Shown here: piece by piece, positions 23,464 to 35,694 of the stretch
Position numbering within the stretch: the stretch's first letter is position 1
Layout of the letters: each line of letters starts with the position of its first letter
DNA from: Charina bottae
Taxonomy: Eukaryota; Chordata; Lepidosauria; Squamata; Charinaidae
Length of the DNA stretch: 64,000 bases
Assembly: GCA_023362775.1 (NCBI GenBank)
Contig: JALMGJ010000012.1
Location: 25,885,001-25,949,000, forward strand
Direction: 5' to 3'
The notes under the pieces: model-generated
Seen by the model: only the letters and a program-made list of their open reading frames with translations
Database searches by the model: none
Told to the model about the DNA's origin: nothing
Position numbers and translations under genes: made by a program

Positions 23464-24679
23464 ATGTTCAGTGTTCAGTGCTGCTGAGGAAAGCATGTCC
23501 TTTTAACTTACAAAGCAAAAGGTGTCACAACATTGATTTCCTTCTCTTTTAATAGTTCTAGGAAGGAGCAGCAATAAAACCGTCTTTGTATAACTTGCAA
23601 AACCTTCCTTTTACTAGAGATAAGCTTTTATTGTCAAGGATTCAGAGGATGACACATCTTATTCAAAGGACTACAGATCATAGAGAAGAATTAAGCTGAG
23701 GATTTTGCCATGAGCGTTAAGAGAGGTATCCATGGGAGGTTTTTAAAAAAGCTTTGTTGCACTGCAATAGTTGAGTCTGTTTGTTTGATTGAAGAGCAGC
23801 TAAGGATAAGAACAACAACAACAACAACAAACCAGGCATGCCATATTCTCTGGCTACTTTTCACAAGTTTCATTTGCATGTCAGGCAATCAGCATCTTGG
23901 AGAACTCTCCTTTGGTCCTCAATGCAGTGCCAACAGTTTGTACAAGGAAAGCAGGCTGTAGCACTCTAATCCATTTGCATGAATACATGGAACCGTAAGA
24001 AACCCCAAATTCTATCTTGTGATTCCACCGGTTTCGAGTCCTGTGCACGTCATAAGCCGTTGACAGTCAGTTGCACAATAGGTCCGTGCAGTGATCCAGA
24101 TTCAAATGGAAAGGATGATTCTGCAGCATGTGGGTGCACATTAGCTCTTGTCAGTGTTGGGATTATCAGGAGTCAACTCAGCATTGTCTCATAAGCATAA
24201 TAGGGGGTCTTTCTAGTAAATGCATCTCTACTGTGCTTGTGGGATGTTACCTGAGTCACCTGATTTCCTCTTCCTCCTCCTCCTTGGTTTGGGGACTCTC
24301 ATTCTCCATTATGCTTTGGGCACACCTGCAAGCAGGAGGGCTGCACCATGCAGCTCTCGTCCATTTCATCTCACTTGCACGCAGATCTACTGTGAATCTT
24401 CTTGTATCCAGATCTACTGAATAAGTGTAAGCTATCTTTATTTTTCTTCATCTAACTTGTGTGAAGACTGAATTTATTTCTGAATGCAGTTAAGCTTAAA
24501 GTGCAAGTTCCCTGCTGGTTCACGCTTCTACTCTGCAAGATTCTTGTTAGCTGCTTGGAGTTCTTTTATTAACCTTCAAGACTCCCATCAGTCAGTACTT
24601 CCTTACATCAGACATCTATTCTCCTGGGATTGTGTGCAAGACCATGAAAAGACACAGTTTCATTAAGGAGTTTTATATT

Positions 24680-24905
24680 TTTATTTATTAGATTTATATT
24701 CTGTCTTTCGTCCAGGAGCCCCAAAAGGCATAAGTAATGCTCCTTCCTTCCGTGTTTCCCTGTAAAAACAATCTTGTGATGAGATTGGGCTGAGAGATAG
24801 GTTGGACAAGCCCAAGGTCACTTAGCTTCCAGGGCAAAGGATGGATTTCAAGCTGGGTCTTCCTGGTTGCACTCCAGCACCTTAGCCACTCACCCCCCCC
24901 CCCCG
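24680..24905 (-). mobile_element. worn SINE, Sauria-like
   Basis: AACAATCTTGTGATGAGATT GGGCTGAGAGATAGG, CCCAAGGTCACTTAGCTTCC and GCACCTTAGCCACTCACC follow the antisense Sauria SINE order, from tail to box A. Diverged; ends in a run of C. Confidence 0.6.
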
Positions 24906-25267
24906 TGGCTTTCAGTTGCTGGCAGGTACTGCGTGACCATGCTTACATACACTGAACCACATTTTCCCCTTTTCCCCTGAGTTGCTGCACTGCCCTATTG
25001 CACAGTTATCTTGCAACACTGAGTTATAGGCTGGGCTGTCTTTTAGCCATCTTAACCTTCCCACTTTATTTTACACTGTTCATTGCAAGGCACAAATGTG
25101 CAGCATTGATGAAATAGTGTACTTTGTGAAGACTTAATTAGGTTCACATGACAAGCTGAATGGGTTTTCCCAGAAACATAATTGCCAAAGAGGTTTTGGA
25201 CAAGAGTTCATGTAATCCACCGTTGTTGTTCTAGCAAACAAAAGCGCCCCTGCGGTTTCTCAATTTA

Positions 25268-25345
25268 AGCAGACCGTAGAGTTGGACGGGATCTTGGGGG
25301 TCATCAAGTCCAACCGTTTCTGCTCAGTGGAGGAAATGCAAAGCT
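25268..25345 (+). repeat. CR1-like 3' scrap
   Basis: TAGAGTTGGACGGGATCTTG GGGGTCATCAAGTCCAACC is the conserved 3'-UTR text of CR1-type LINEs. Confidence 0.5.
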
Positions 25346-26400
25346 AAAGTCCACATAAGAGGTGATGGTCTATCTTCTGGTCACACGTGACATGCCCCTG
25401 AGGCTCATAATAAATAATGGTTAACCACCCAAAGCCTTTTTGTTTAATTTCTTAGAATCTGATTCAGTGGTGGTTTAGAATGGAAGTCACCCTACAAAAC
25501 GTTAATCCAGAACAGCTATTTTCTGCAATCATGTAAATGTTTCTCCTGCCTTACCTTATGGGACTTGGTTTCCATGCTGCTAATCATTGACATTGTCTTA
25601 TTTTTGAACCCATTCCAATTTCTCTGTGTCTTTAAGAAGGAGGAGGAGGCCACAGCACTGTCCCTGGGATATGTTTTGATTCCTGTAGGAAAAGCAGAAA
25701 AGATACTTTGGAAATTGGAACTATAGTTCAGTTAAGGTGGCCCAGGCTAGTGATAGATGAGTACTGCCTCTCTTATTAATACATTTTAATTAAATTATTT
25801 AATTCAGTTTTACTTTTAAAGTTAGCAGCCCCGAGTGACATTCCCTGATGAGAAAGCTGAATGGATGAATGAATAAACATATTAACGTTTTTTTTGCAGC
25901 CGTATCACAGGACAGATTCAAGCTAATTATCTTTACATAACTTGTGGTAATGCCAGGCATTTCCTTTTGTACACTTATCATTACACAATGGATTATTTTT
26001 ATTTTTATTTTGCAGCTGTCAGTTTTGACCCAGTGTTCTTTCCTTCAGTGTCATTCCAAATAATATATTTTGTTTTTTGAGATGTAAATTATCTTTATCT
26101 CCAAATCTGACATTATGATGGTAGCCTCAGTCCTATTACTTTGTACCAGTAACTGATATGTGGCAATATATTGCTTTTCCTGAATACTTTGGTTCCATAG
26201 GGTGATTAACTGCAATTATTAATCCTTTCTTGTGTCTATGTTTTTAACAAAGGGACAGATTAAAAAACAGCCAGACTAAATTAATTTTTAAAAGAAAGTT
26301 TCACACATGATTTGCTGGAGTCTTCTCCTTTGAGAACTCAGATAAATAGGCAGGACTTCCATGTGAGAATTTGGGAGATCTTTTATTTTTACAAAAGGTT

Positions 26401-26704
26401 TTGTTGTTGTTGTTGTTCAGTCGTTTAGTCGTGTCCGACTCTTCGTGACCTCATGGACCATAGCATGCCAGGCATTCCTGTCCTCCACTGTCACCCGGAG
26501 TTTACTCAAATTCATGTTCGTTACATCGGTGATGCTATCTAACCATCTCATCCTCTGCCGTCCCCTTCTCCTTTTGCCTTCAGTCTTTCCCAGCATCAGG
26601 GTCTTTTCCAGTGAGTCCTCTCTTCGCATTAGGTGGCCAAAGTATTTGAGCTTCAGCTTCAGCATCTGTCCTTCCAATGAGCAGTCAGGGTTGATTTCAG
26701 CAAA
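26401..26704 (-). mobile_element. BovB LINE 3' end
   Basis: Minus-strand frame reads PDCSLEGQMLKLKLKYFGHL, MRREDSLEKTLMLGKTEGKR and LRVTVEDRNAWHAMVHEVTK, then SRTRLND and a stop, with an AAC run as 3' tail (plus-strand GTT at 26401-26417). 5' truncated near 26704. Confidence 0.9.
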
Positions 26705-26751
26705 AGGTTTAGCTAGTTTCAAAAGGGAAACACATCCATGGCTAAGGGCAG

Positions 26752-27661
26752 AGCTTTCCAAACTCTGTGTCGGGACACGTTAGTGTGTCAGCTGCAGTGT
26801 CTGGATGTGTTGCGGCTGTTGCTGCCTCCGAGCCCTGCCAGGATTCCGCGCAGGTCCAAACCTGCCCTTCCAGGGTTCCGCGCAGGTCCTAGAGCCTGCC
26901 TTGTGCCTTACTACCTCCAAACCTGCTGTGATTCCGCGCAGGTCCTAGTGCCTGCCTTGTGCCCTGCTGCCTCCAAACCTGCCCTGCCAGGATTCCGCGC
27001 AGGTCCTAGTGCCTGCCTTGTGCCTTGCTGCCTCCAAACCTGCCCTTCCAGGATTCCGCGCAGGTCCTAGAGCCTGCCTTGTGCCTTACTACCTCCAAAT
27101 CTGCTGTGATTCCGCGCAGGTCCTAGTGCCTGCCTTGTGCCCTGCTGCCTCCAAACCTGCCCTTCCAGGATTCCGCGCAGGTCCTAGAGCCTGCCTTGTG
27201 CCTTGCTGCCTCCAAACCTGCCCTTCCAGGATTCCGTGCAGGTCCTAGAGCCTGCCTTGTGCCTTGCTGCCTCCAAACCTGCCCTGCCAGGATTCCGCGC
27301 AGGTCCTAGAGCCTGCCTTGTGCCTTGCTGCCTCCAAACCTGCCCTTCCAGGATTCCGCGCAGGTCCTAGAGCCTGCCTTGTGCCTTGCTGCCTCCAAAC
27401 CTGCTGTGATTCCGCACAGGTCCTAGTGCCTGCCTTGTGCCCTGCTGCCTCCAAACCTGCCCTTCCAGGATTCCGCGCAGGTCCTAGTGCCTGCCTTATG
27501 CCTTGCTGCCTCCAAACCTGCCCTTCCAGGATTCCGCGCAGGTCCTAGAGCCTGCCTTGTGCCTTACTACCTCCAAACCTGCTGTGATTCCGCGCAGGTC
27601 CTAGTGCTTGCCTTGTGCCCTGCTGCCTCCAAACCTGCCCTGCCAGAATTCCACACAGGTC
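26752..27661. mobile_element. GC-rich hAT-like element with expanded internal minisatellite
   Basis: Left end CAGAGCTTTCCAAACTCTGT GTCGGGACACG matches the left end of the complete element at 41585. The core then runs into a tandem array (26826-27661). The right terminus is missing: the array stops at a PLE end. Open frames across it come from the repeat, not from a gene. Confidence 0.75.
26826..27661. repeat. 56-61 bp minisatellite, about 15 units
   Basis: The unit has CCTCCAAACCTGCCCTTCCA, GGATTCCGCGCAGGTCCTAG and AGCCTGCCTTGTGCCTTGCTG. A 61-base form alternates irregularly with a 56-base form in which CTGCTGTGATTCCG replaces the CTGCCCTTCCAGGATTCCG text. About 15 copies of the CCGCGCAGG box are present. 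No unique spacers, so not a CRISPR array. Confidence 0.93.
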
Positions 27662-27782
27662 CTAGGAGCGAAAAGATAAGGATAAGGAGCGAAACGTTTC
27701 CACTGAGAAAATAGAAATCCAGTTGACATGATTCAAGCTACAGACAATTCCACCTGGATGACTGAGAACCTTCATAGACATG
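27662..27782 (-). mobile_element. PLE 3' end, single arm
   Basis: Contains AAGGAGCGAAACGTTTCCAC through GACATGATTCAAGCTACAGA CAATTCC to GAACCTTCATAGAC, the full PLE 3' terminus including the last 35 bases. The CTGAAGA half of the ribozyme core is missing; the junction with the minisatellite is at GTCCTAGGAGCG, and GTCCTA recurs just after the element at 27781-27786. Confidence 0.75.
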
Positions 27783-28828
27783 TCCTAAATTGGTTAATAT
27801 AGCATTACAAAGACCAATATGTCTTTAAAATGTGACTGTACTCTTAAAGATAACTTCCACATTATCTGCAAAATGTAGAACTGTATTATAAAGATAAAAA
27901 TTATACATTCATTGAGCCAGAGAGTGGGGCAGCCAAAATGATTCCTTTTCAGTGTTGGAAAGAGGACGTGGCCCCAGATTTGCAATCTTGAATCAATGTG
28001 TGTTCAGTTTCTGTTTATGAACTGCCCATTGATGCAGTGAAAAGACTGATCAATATTACTCTGTATGATTAAAGTTTAATGATGTATTTAAAATTACCCT
28101 GAATGATTCCCTATATTTAATATATTTCTGTTGCTTCCTTGTATCTTTTTCTCTGCTTGCATTTGAATGTATGTTTTTTAATTTCTCTCCATTTCCCTTT
28201 TCCCCATTTATTCTGTTTTTGTATATTAAAGCAATATAAAAATGCTAAGATCATTTCAAAAAAGGGAGTGCGTTTGAAATAAATCATGCGCCATCATCAC
28301 TTTCTTTCTATCCCCCATGGGCTTTTTTTGACTATTAAAACTTTATTTGATCTAATTGTTTACTCTCCCCACATTGCTGACATTCGTTGTGTCCAGTCCA
28401 TAAAAGAGGGACACAAGATGTACTGATGAGAGGGCAGAATGATGGTTGAGTTATCACTTCTTCCTTGCCTCTTCATGATGCCAACTTAATTCAAGAATAT
28501 TGAAAACATTAATGTCAGGTGGTTCAGTGCAATCAGTAACTGCTTACCAAGGCTACATATTTTAGAGTCACTTAGGACCATGCTTTTCTACACTCCAGTT
28601 GTGGACATCCCACAGCCTCAGAGAACCCCCATTTGGCATTGCCAGATTCCATTGGGAAACCGTAAACATGTGGCGATGTGACCGGGTCTTTTGTGAAGCC
28701 ATAGAAAGTCATAGAAAATGGTTGATTTAAGCTTCTAGTACTTGTTTCCTTTAAAAAAAAAGGGGGGGGTCATAATATTTGGCCCCATCCTCCTTGGTAT
28801 GTCAGTGCTGTGTCTCCTTGCACCCTAC

Positions 28829-29086
28829 TGTGGTGGATTCCGATGCTGCTGCTGGTTCCCAAGGAGGGAACGCATTCCAGGCAGATAAGAGGATTCACAT
28901 CCCGGACGCTGTTGCTGGGAAAGTTAAGAGGTTCAACGTAGCTCCGCCCTAGAGAATTCCTAGGTTTTTTACCATTGGGTTAGTTAGAGTAGCTTTAGTC
29001 TGGCAAGATTCTGTCTATAAGGTAAGAACAATAAAGAACTAGAGTTGGAATTCACTGACTCAGTCGTTCTTGGTTTGGGCCCGACA
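28829..29086 (+). mobile_element. solo LTR, 258 bp
   Basis: Starts TGTGGTGGATTCC and ends GGGCCCGACA, with 5-bp duplication CCTAC at 28824-28828 and 29087-29091. AATAAA near 29029 fits a polyadenylation signal. It is the long terminal repeat of an old LTR retroelement (Gypsy-like or endogenous retroviral; not resolvable). No coding region remains. Confidence 0.8.
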
Positions 29087-30146
29087 CCTACAGAAGCTAA
29101 AAATAAACTGAAAGATGGCACCCTGTCAAAAAAAGTTGCCTTATTCCATTGCCTTTGGGCAGTCTTCTACGTGGGCTGCTCCCTTGTCCCCACCCCCAGA
29201 AGTTTCCTGAATGTCTCCTAATATTTAAATAATTGCCAAGTAAGAAAATAAATATTCCCTGTGCCTATCTGGAGATCCAACTCCATGCTTGTATATTGCT
29301 TCCCTTCTCCCTCAGACATCAGCTGCATCAGTATCAGGATTCCAACAGTGGCTCAGAAGTAAATAATTAATAAGTTTATAGCACTGATAATTTGTCTCAG
29401 TTTCCAGAGGCTAACTTATTTTGGCAAACGTGACAGACCCTAAGAATCTGTGCTGCTTCTGAAAGAAGAACACAGATTGTCCATGAGCTGCTATGGCCTT
29501 TTTTTCATCTTTTCACTGAGTTTCGAAGGAAAAAGGACTGCTTGGATAAAACCAAAATTCAGCTTTTTTTTTACCACACCCTGCGGACTCTCCTGCCTCT
29601 GAGCATTATGATTAGGATAAAATGAAATTAGGAAACCAAAATAACTTTGTGGAATAATAACATTCACAATTATACCTTGTGTTGGCTGCCCCTGCTTCCT
29701 TCAGTTGATGCTACCCACTTAAGAAATCAGTCACCAAACTGAAGAGACATAATAGTAGAGTTGATGGTCATCCTTATCATGACAATTTTTTTGTTGATTT
29801 TTTGAGTGTTCTTACAGGAGGTCCTTGTGGGAGGTCTTTAGAAGAGATGACCTGAATTTTCTCAGCGTAGTCTAAAATACTAAGCACTGACATAGACAAA
29901 CGAGGAATACCCAATTCCTTAATGTGAAGCAAAGTAATTAATGTAAGCATGATCCATTTAGAACCAGCAGAAATAGCTGGTCATATCCCATTGTCTCATT
30001 CTTTAAATCTTTGCTTTCCCTGAGTGTGTTAGCCCCGTAGTTGGAGGGCAAGAAAAGTGAGGTCTCAGAGACAAGAATAGTTGCAGAAGTCTTCAGTAAG
30101 TTCTTGGCATCTTTTTCTTCATGGGGATCTCTTGTATTGGAATATA

Positions 30147-30550
30147 CAGGTAGTCCTCGACTTGCGATCACAATTGGGACAGGAATTTCCATCCTAAGTT
30201 ATTGCGGTGGTAAGTTGATTCACCATGTGACTGGAACTGATTTTACGACCATTTTTACAGTGGTCGTTAAGTGAATCACTGCAGTCATTAAGTGAATCCA
30301 GCTTCCCCAGTGAGCGTTTTTGGTTGGAAAATGGCAAAAAAAGTCTCAAAATGTGACCATGGGATGCTGCAATGGTCATAAATGCGAGTCAGTTGCCAAG
30401 TGCCCGAAATATGATCATGTGACTGTGGGGGTGGGGGTGTGACATTTTGTGATGCTTGGAAGTGCTTTACAGGCCGTAAAGCACCCATTCTGAGGCCGTC
30501 GTAACTCTGGACTGTCGTTAAATGAACGGTTGTAAGTTGAGGACTACCTG
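30147..30550. mobile_element. Tigger-like (Tc1/mariner) MITE
   Basis: Inverted ends CAGGTAGTCCTCGACTTGCG and TTGTAAGTTGAGGACTACCT G, flanked by TA on each side (30145-30146, 30551-30552). No transposase. A second diverged copy lies at 46831. Confidence 0.85.
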
Positions 30551-31416
30551 TAATATTACATAACCAAAAAGTAATTTATTAGCAAACCCATGATAATTAA
30601 GATACTATAGTATTTTGCAGCTACTCCATTTTTCTGATCAAATCAGAATTAAGAAATATGAAAAAAATACAGAAGAGGCAACGGAAATCATGAGAAGGTT
30701 AAAAAGGGAAGATAATGGCATCTGGACTCCTTTGAGAATTCAGTGCATGAGACAGGACAAATGCAGAACAAAGGTGTTAATAAAATTAGAAAATTCAAAA
30801 ACAACAGAAAAATCTAAAGGTGTGGCCAATAAGGAGTTTGTTTTATCCATCTGCAGCTCTCAGTTATGAACAAACAAAAAGTGGGCTGTTGTCTGGTCAT
30901 TCCCAAATCTAACCTTCCTTGCCCTAGTCCACCAGTGCTTTTTAGAAGAGAATAGGCTAAACCAAGGTAAAGATAAAGATAGAAACATACCTTTATTTTC
31001 AGTGAACGTTCGGGGATCTGACAGTTGATGGATGATGTCATTTTTGCAAAATTCTTTGCCAGATGAATGAAACGCTAGAACAAGGGAATGGAGCCTTTGG
31101 TTTTGTGAGAAAAAGCATAAGCACATAAGGATAGGAATACAAAGAAGTATCATTAACCTTTGTAATTAGCCTATCAGTGGCCTGTGGCACTAATTAAACT
31201 GCAGACATCTGGAAAGGTTCTCTCAGTTCTTGAAGGGTTGATATAAGGCTACCGGCTCATAGCAGCAATGGAAATTAGTATGAGCAAGTGGACATTTTTT
31301 TGGCACAAGACCTTCACCAGCTGGTTCCTTGCTTTGTTCAAGAAGAATCAATTGCCATTTATGTTTATTAGCAAAGCTTTCAGCCTGCATTCAGGTGCCT
31401 TTTTGATGGTCTAGAC

Positions 31417-31533
31417 CAGTGTTTCTCAACCTCAGCAACCTTAAGACGTGTAGACTTCAACTTCATGGCTGGCTGGGGAATTCTGGAAGTTGAAGTCCAC
31501 ACGTCTTAAAGTTGCTGAGGTTGAGAAACACTG
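31417..31533. mobile_element. palindromic hAT MITE
   Basis: CAGTGTTTCTCAACCTCAGC to GCTGAGGTTGAGAAACACTG, an almost perfect inverted repeat; flanks GTCTAGAC and GTCTAGAT agree at 7 of 8 bases. Confidence 0.9.
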
Positions 31534-32088
31534 GTCTAGATGGTGTGGCTTAAAGAAGAAAAGCAAAAACAGTGAGGAAAGTTGAATCCTGTAAAATTGC
31601 ATGCATCACGAACATTTGAAATGATTTCTCATGACTAAGAGTGTCTCCCTCAGTCCCCCTGGGAGAAGAGCAGAGAATGGAAGACCTGTATGGAATTGTT
31701 GGAACTCAAACCTGACAACGTGGCTCTTCCACTGACTGTTCCCGTACAGACTTAGTGGCCAATATATGTGCAAAAGCACCTCCCTTTATTTCCTGAACTA
31801 TTTCATTTTGGGAAGATGGAGGGGAGCATATTTGCTCAATTCCATTTTATTTATATTTTGAAATGACCAGACCTCCCCTATTTACTTGGGGAGAAGAGGG
31901 GGGCTATTTGCTTGAATAGTAATCTGAAATTTACATCAACAGGTATCTTTAACTTGAGATGCAATAGCCCCATATTTCCTCGCTGTAGTGTCCATAAAAT
32001 AATGAATTTGGTTTTGTTGCTTATTTGCAGGTTTTAATCACATCCTTTCTCCTCCCCTTGAGTTAGAGATTGGTTGAGATTTGATGTA

Positions 32089-33240
32089 TCTTTTTTTATA
32101 TAATAATGTTATTGAAGTTTTTAATAAACATAGTAAAAACTAATACAAACTAAACTAGAAGAAAAGAAAAAAGTTCAGAATGTGCAGGGGAAAAAAAGAA
32201 AGAGAAAAGAAAAAGAGAAAGAGAAAAGAAAAAGACAACAAATACAATAATAAAGAAGTGGCTTCCAATCTTCATCATACTGAGCATAAGCTAATATAGT
32301 AACTCCACCCTCTTTTAAAGTTACAAATAAAAAAACTCTTCTCCCCATAGCCTAACTTTTATCTATACACAATCCAGAAATCAGCATCTTTTCAGTCCTA
32401 GTTCAGCAAAAAGTCCATTAGGAATTACCAGAAATATCAAACAAATAGTTAATCCATGGTCAAATAGTCCAACTTTATATGCCTTCTTTTTGCTCTGTAC
32501 AATCTTGACCTTTAAATCATTCCTGTGGCATTGCAGGATTTGATCTTTCATCATTCTTTGGCATTTAAAAGGAGTCTTCAAAGCTTTCACCAGCCTACTT
32601 TGTAAATCCCATAAAGAGGCATTGTCCAGAATTTCTTGTCGCAGCTGTTCCATGTCCAGATCCTTTTCTTGATTTGTCTTTTGTATTCCCATTTTGGTAA
32701 TCTCAATTTTGTTGTCTTCCAAGTCTTCAAACTCTTTAATGTCTATGTCAGGTAAAACTTTTTAAAAAGTTTTTCTCACCTTCTAAACGTTTATCCATTG
32801 AAATCTGTATCCTTTCTGAGATATTAGTTATTAATATCCCAGTCCATGTTTCAAAAAACTCCGTAAGATAAGAAAAAGTTATAGCCAGCTTAGCCATTTT
32901 AACTCTTTTCTGCCTGGTTCTTTAGTTCCTTCTAGTGTCCAGTTGCAACCTTCATCAAGCCTCAGTTCCTAATATGGGTTTAATTCTGATTTCCCACGAG
33001 TATATTATTTAATTATATACTTGTTTTTCAAATCTTACAGCAAAAATAACCAATATTCCAAATCTCTCTAGTTTCCCAATCTGTTTAAAACTTTCTTAAA
33101 TCAAAATCCTTTTTGTTTGCTTTTTGCCAATTGTATATTATTTTAAATTCTTAAGTCTCTGTTTAAAATTTCTTAAATCCGAAGAAGATAAAACTCACCA
33201 GGTGTCAAATTAAGCTCACCGTTTTGAAGGTCTCTAATAT
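32089..33240 (-). pseudogene. L1 copy lacking ORF2 (5' UTR, ORF1 start, 3' end)
   Basis: On the minus strand, a likely 5' UTR (33240-32905) leads to an ATG at about 32900 with MAKLAITFSYLTEFFETWTG, then after a frame break MGIQKTNQEKDLDMEQLRQE and ILDNASLWDLQSRLVKALKT, a charged coiled-coil-like ORF1 start. Around 32400-32430 it passes into text like the ORF2 end and 3' UTR of the L1 at 6260 (ACTAATA repeats, TGGCTTCCAATCTTC). All of the reverse transcriptase is missing. The ORF1 identity is inference from position and composition. Confidence 0.6.
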
Positions 33241-33298
33241 CTATGAAGTGATTAAATTGAACATTTCCGAATGTGATTAGAAAGTGAGTTCAGCTGGC

Positions 33299-34371
33299 TG
33301 TGATGATCCCAACAACAATGCCCTAATAAACACTTCTCAATGCAGTTCATTAGAATGCAGATTAAGCTTTATTCAGGATACATGTTAATTGAAGCACTCC
33401 TAAAGATCTGAATGCGGATTTCCGCCAAACTGTACCATCTTAACTTCCCCCCTTGCGCGCCAAATTACCAACCGATGATCTCATGATGCAAACGTTCTCA
33501 TCTCCACACTCCCGCAGGTGGGTGACCTTGACGAAGCCGTTTCCAGCCTCTACCAACAGACATAACACTCAACGGCCAGTCCCCCTCCCAACAGCTCTCA
33601 AAACATCTCTAGCCCGAATCCCAATGGCAGGATTCATAGACATGAACCCTGACACTGGCTTAATATCCTTAATAAAGGCTCCGCTGCTGAGAGCAAATAT
33701 GTCATCTTCCTTGGCTCCTGGCGCTCAAACCTGTGGAAGACCACTGTTTTATGGTCTCTTTGCGAGGAGCTGCCATTCAGAGCACTTGTGGGTGATCTCC
33801 CATTCTCTCCTCCTCCTGAGAGATTCAAAGGACCGGTCTACTTGCTGGTCTTTCGTTCTTCACAACGGTCATCAATCAAAATACTGGGGTATGGAGCAGT
33901 TTATAAACATGAATAAATAAGATATCACAAATGTTGGTCAATCCTAAAATGACCTCTAAGTTATGTCTGTCCTACAGATTAAATATAGTCACATGTTTGC
34001 TTATTCTTGAGTTTGAAAATTATACAAAGGGGCAAGGAGGAATTAAAGGCAATGATACCCCAAGGCCTGTATTTAGATGCTACAGACACATACACACTGC
34101 AATGACTGGAAATATAAGACATGTTCAGACAACCCATTAACCAACATTGATTCTAAACAAGTTCCTAAGCATTCTAATGCTATATCAGATGTCATAGTTA
34201 ACCTTTGATCGTTTGCTAGACACTTTCTTGTTAATGAATATCTCACCACCTTTATGTGGCAAGCCAGCTGGGTTTTTTTTCCTATTTATCTTCATATTTT
34301 TCCTATGTATCTTTTGTTAATGTTTTTTTTAACGCTGATTTCTGGTTCGTTCCATGAACTTGACCATCACA
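33299..34371 (-). mobile_element. LTR-like block, 1.07 kb
   Basis: Ends TGTGATG...CATCACA form a 7-base inverted repeat. On the minus strand AATAAAGCTTAATCTGC lies about 70 bases before the right end, as in the R-U5 part of an LTR. No matching target duplication was found, so the call is tentative. Confidence 0.45.
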
Positions 34372-34460
34372 ACTCAGGTCAGAGTGAAATTGACCACATA
34401 GTCTGATCTTAAGGTCTTTTGGATTAAATAGCTATAATAAGATTTCTGGAAGACTCCAGG

Positions 34461-34484
34461 AGGGAAGGAGGGAGGGAGGGAGGA
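34461..34484. repeat. (GGGA)n short array
   Basis: Six or so GGGA/GGAG units. Confidence 0.8.
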
Positions 34485-35115
34485 AGGGCTTTTCTAAGGG
34501 ACAGTGGTATGCCCCCCTTAGGACAGAAATGTATTTGATATTTTACATCACTAATACTATTATCATGGGAGTTGCTGGATTTAACAAGAGCTGAATTCCA
34601 CAGAACCAATAATAAAGCACAGCAAAATTGGGAATGGCAATCTAGTTGAGTGGAGAAGAGACACATCCCATCCTTGTATATTCAGAGGGCATGGCCTTCA
34701 TTAGCTTACAGAGATGCTATCACATAGTCAGATCAAATTGGCAATGTAGAGTGAATCAGTGAAGATGTTCCCACTGTGATCCCTAATTGGTTAGGAATAT
34801 ATTGTGTAGAGTTTTTTTTCATTTTTGTAAAAAAAAAACAGATGGCCTAAGATCATACTCAAAAGATACAAAACAAATAGCAGTAGGATTATTTATAGGA
34901 CATTCTCAGATCCTGCGTTTTGACCTTGTGAAAACTTGGTTTATCTCTATGATTAATTCCGGTGTACTCCAGAAAACTTTTAATCTTTATGAAGTACTGA
35001 GTAGCTAAAACCTGCTACCCATTTGTTTCCAAGAGAGATACAAAATGGTCATTATTATCTTTAAAGCCTTATGTGGCTGGCATCTTTGTTTCCTGAGAGA
35101 TATCTTCTTCTATAC

Positions 35116-35403
35116 CAGTGTTTCTTAAACCTTTTCCTCTCAAGACCCCTTCCCGCTTTTAAAAATTATGGAGGTCTCCAAAAGAGCCTTTATTTGTATG
35201 GGCTATATTTATTGATATTCACCATATTTAAAATTACAATTGATGCATTTGCTGCTGCTACTGCTTCTCACGATTGTTTGATGGGATTTTAATATTGTAT
35301 TATTTTTCAACATAGGCTGGCAAATAATTCTGATTTTGCAGACCCCTGAGAGGGTCTTGGGGGACCCCCAGGGGTCCTAGGATCACACTTTTAAGAAACC
35401 TTG
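35116..35403. mobile_element. 288-bp hAT MITE
   Basis: CAGTGTTTCTTAAACCTTTT to TTTTAAGAAACCTTG with a perfect 8-bp duplication TTCTATAC (35108-35115 and 35404-35411). Inverted relative of the element at 20394; both hold the GACCCCTGAGAGGGTCTTGG block. Confidence 0.9.
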
Positions 35404-35694
35404 TTCTATACAATCTCCCCTGTGTTTTGAGATCATTTGAGGAGGTTAGTCTATAATCAGTGTCGACTTGCTAGGTACAGGCATTTAGCTGACCTTGACT
35501 AATCATGGTTGACCTTGATTAGAACTTGGTTGGGAGATCAAGAAAGCCAAGACCTATAGACTAGATTGGGAAGTAAACGGAAACATCCTGGAATAATGTA
35601 GTGGTAACCCTTTCCATATTATTGCCAAGAAAACAACGTGGGTGTGTTCCTATAGTCTGTAGGAGTTGAGCTCACACGAGGAAGACATTACCTT

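Noticed and set aside
26826..27661. Possible CRISPR-like array
   Set aside because: The units are tandem with no unique spacers, and the genome is a vertebrate.
26738..27714. Long overlapping open frames (up to 110 codons) with repeated ALPGFRAGP-like protein text
   Set aside because: They arise from the 56-61 bp minisatellite, are open in several frames on both strands, and have no known domain.
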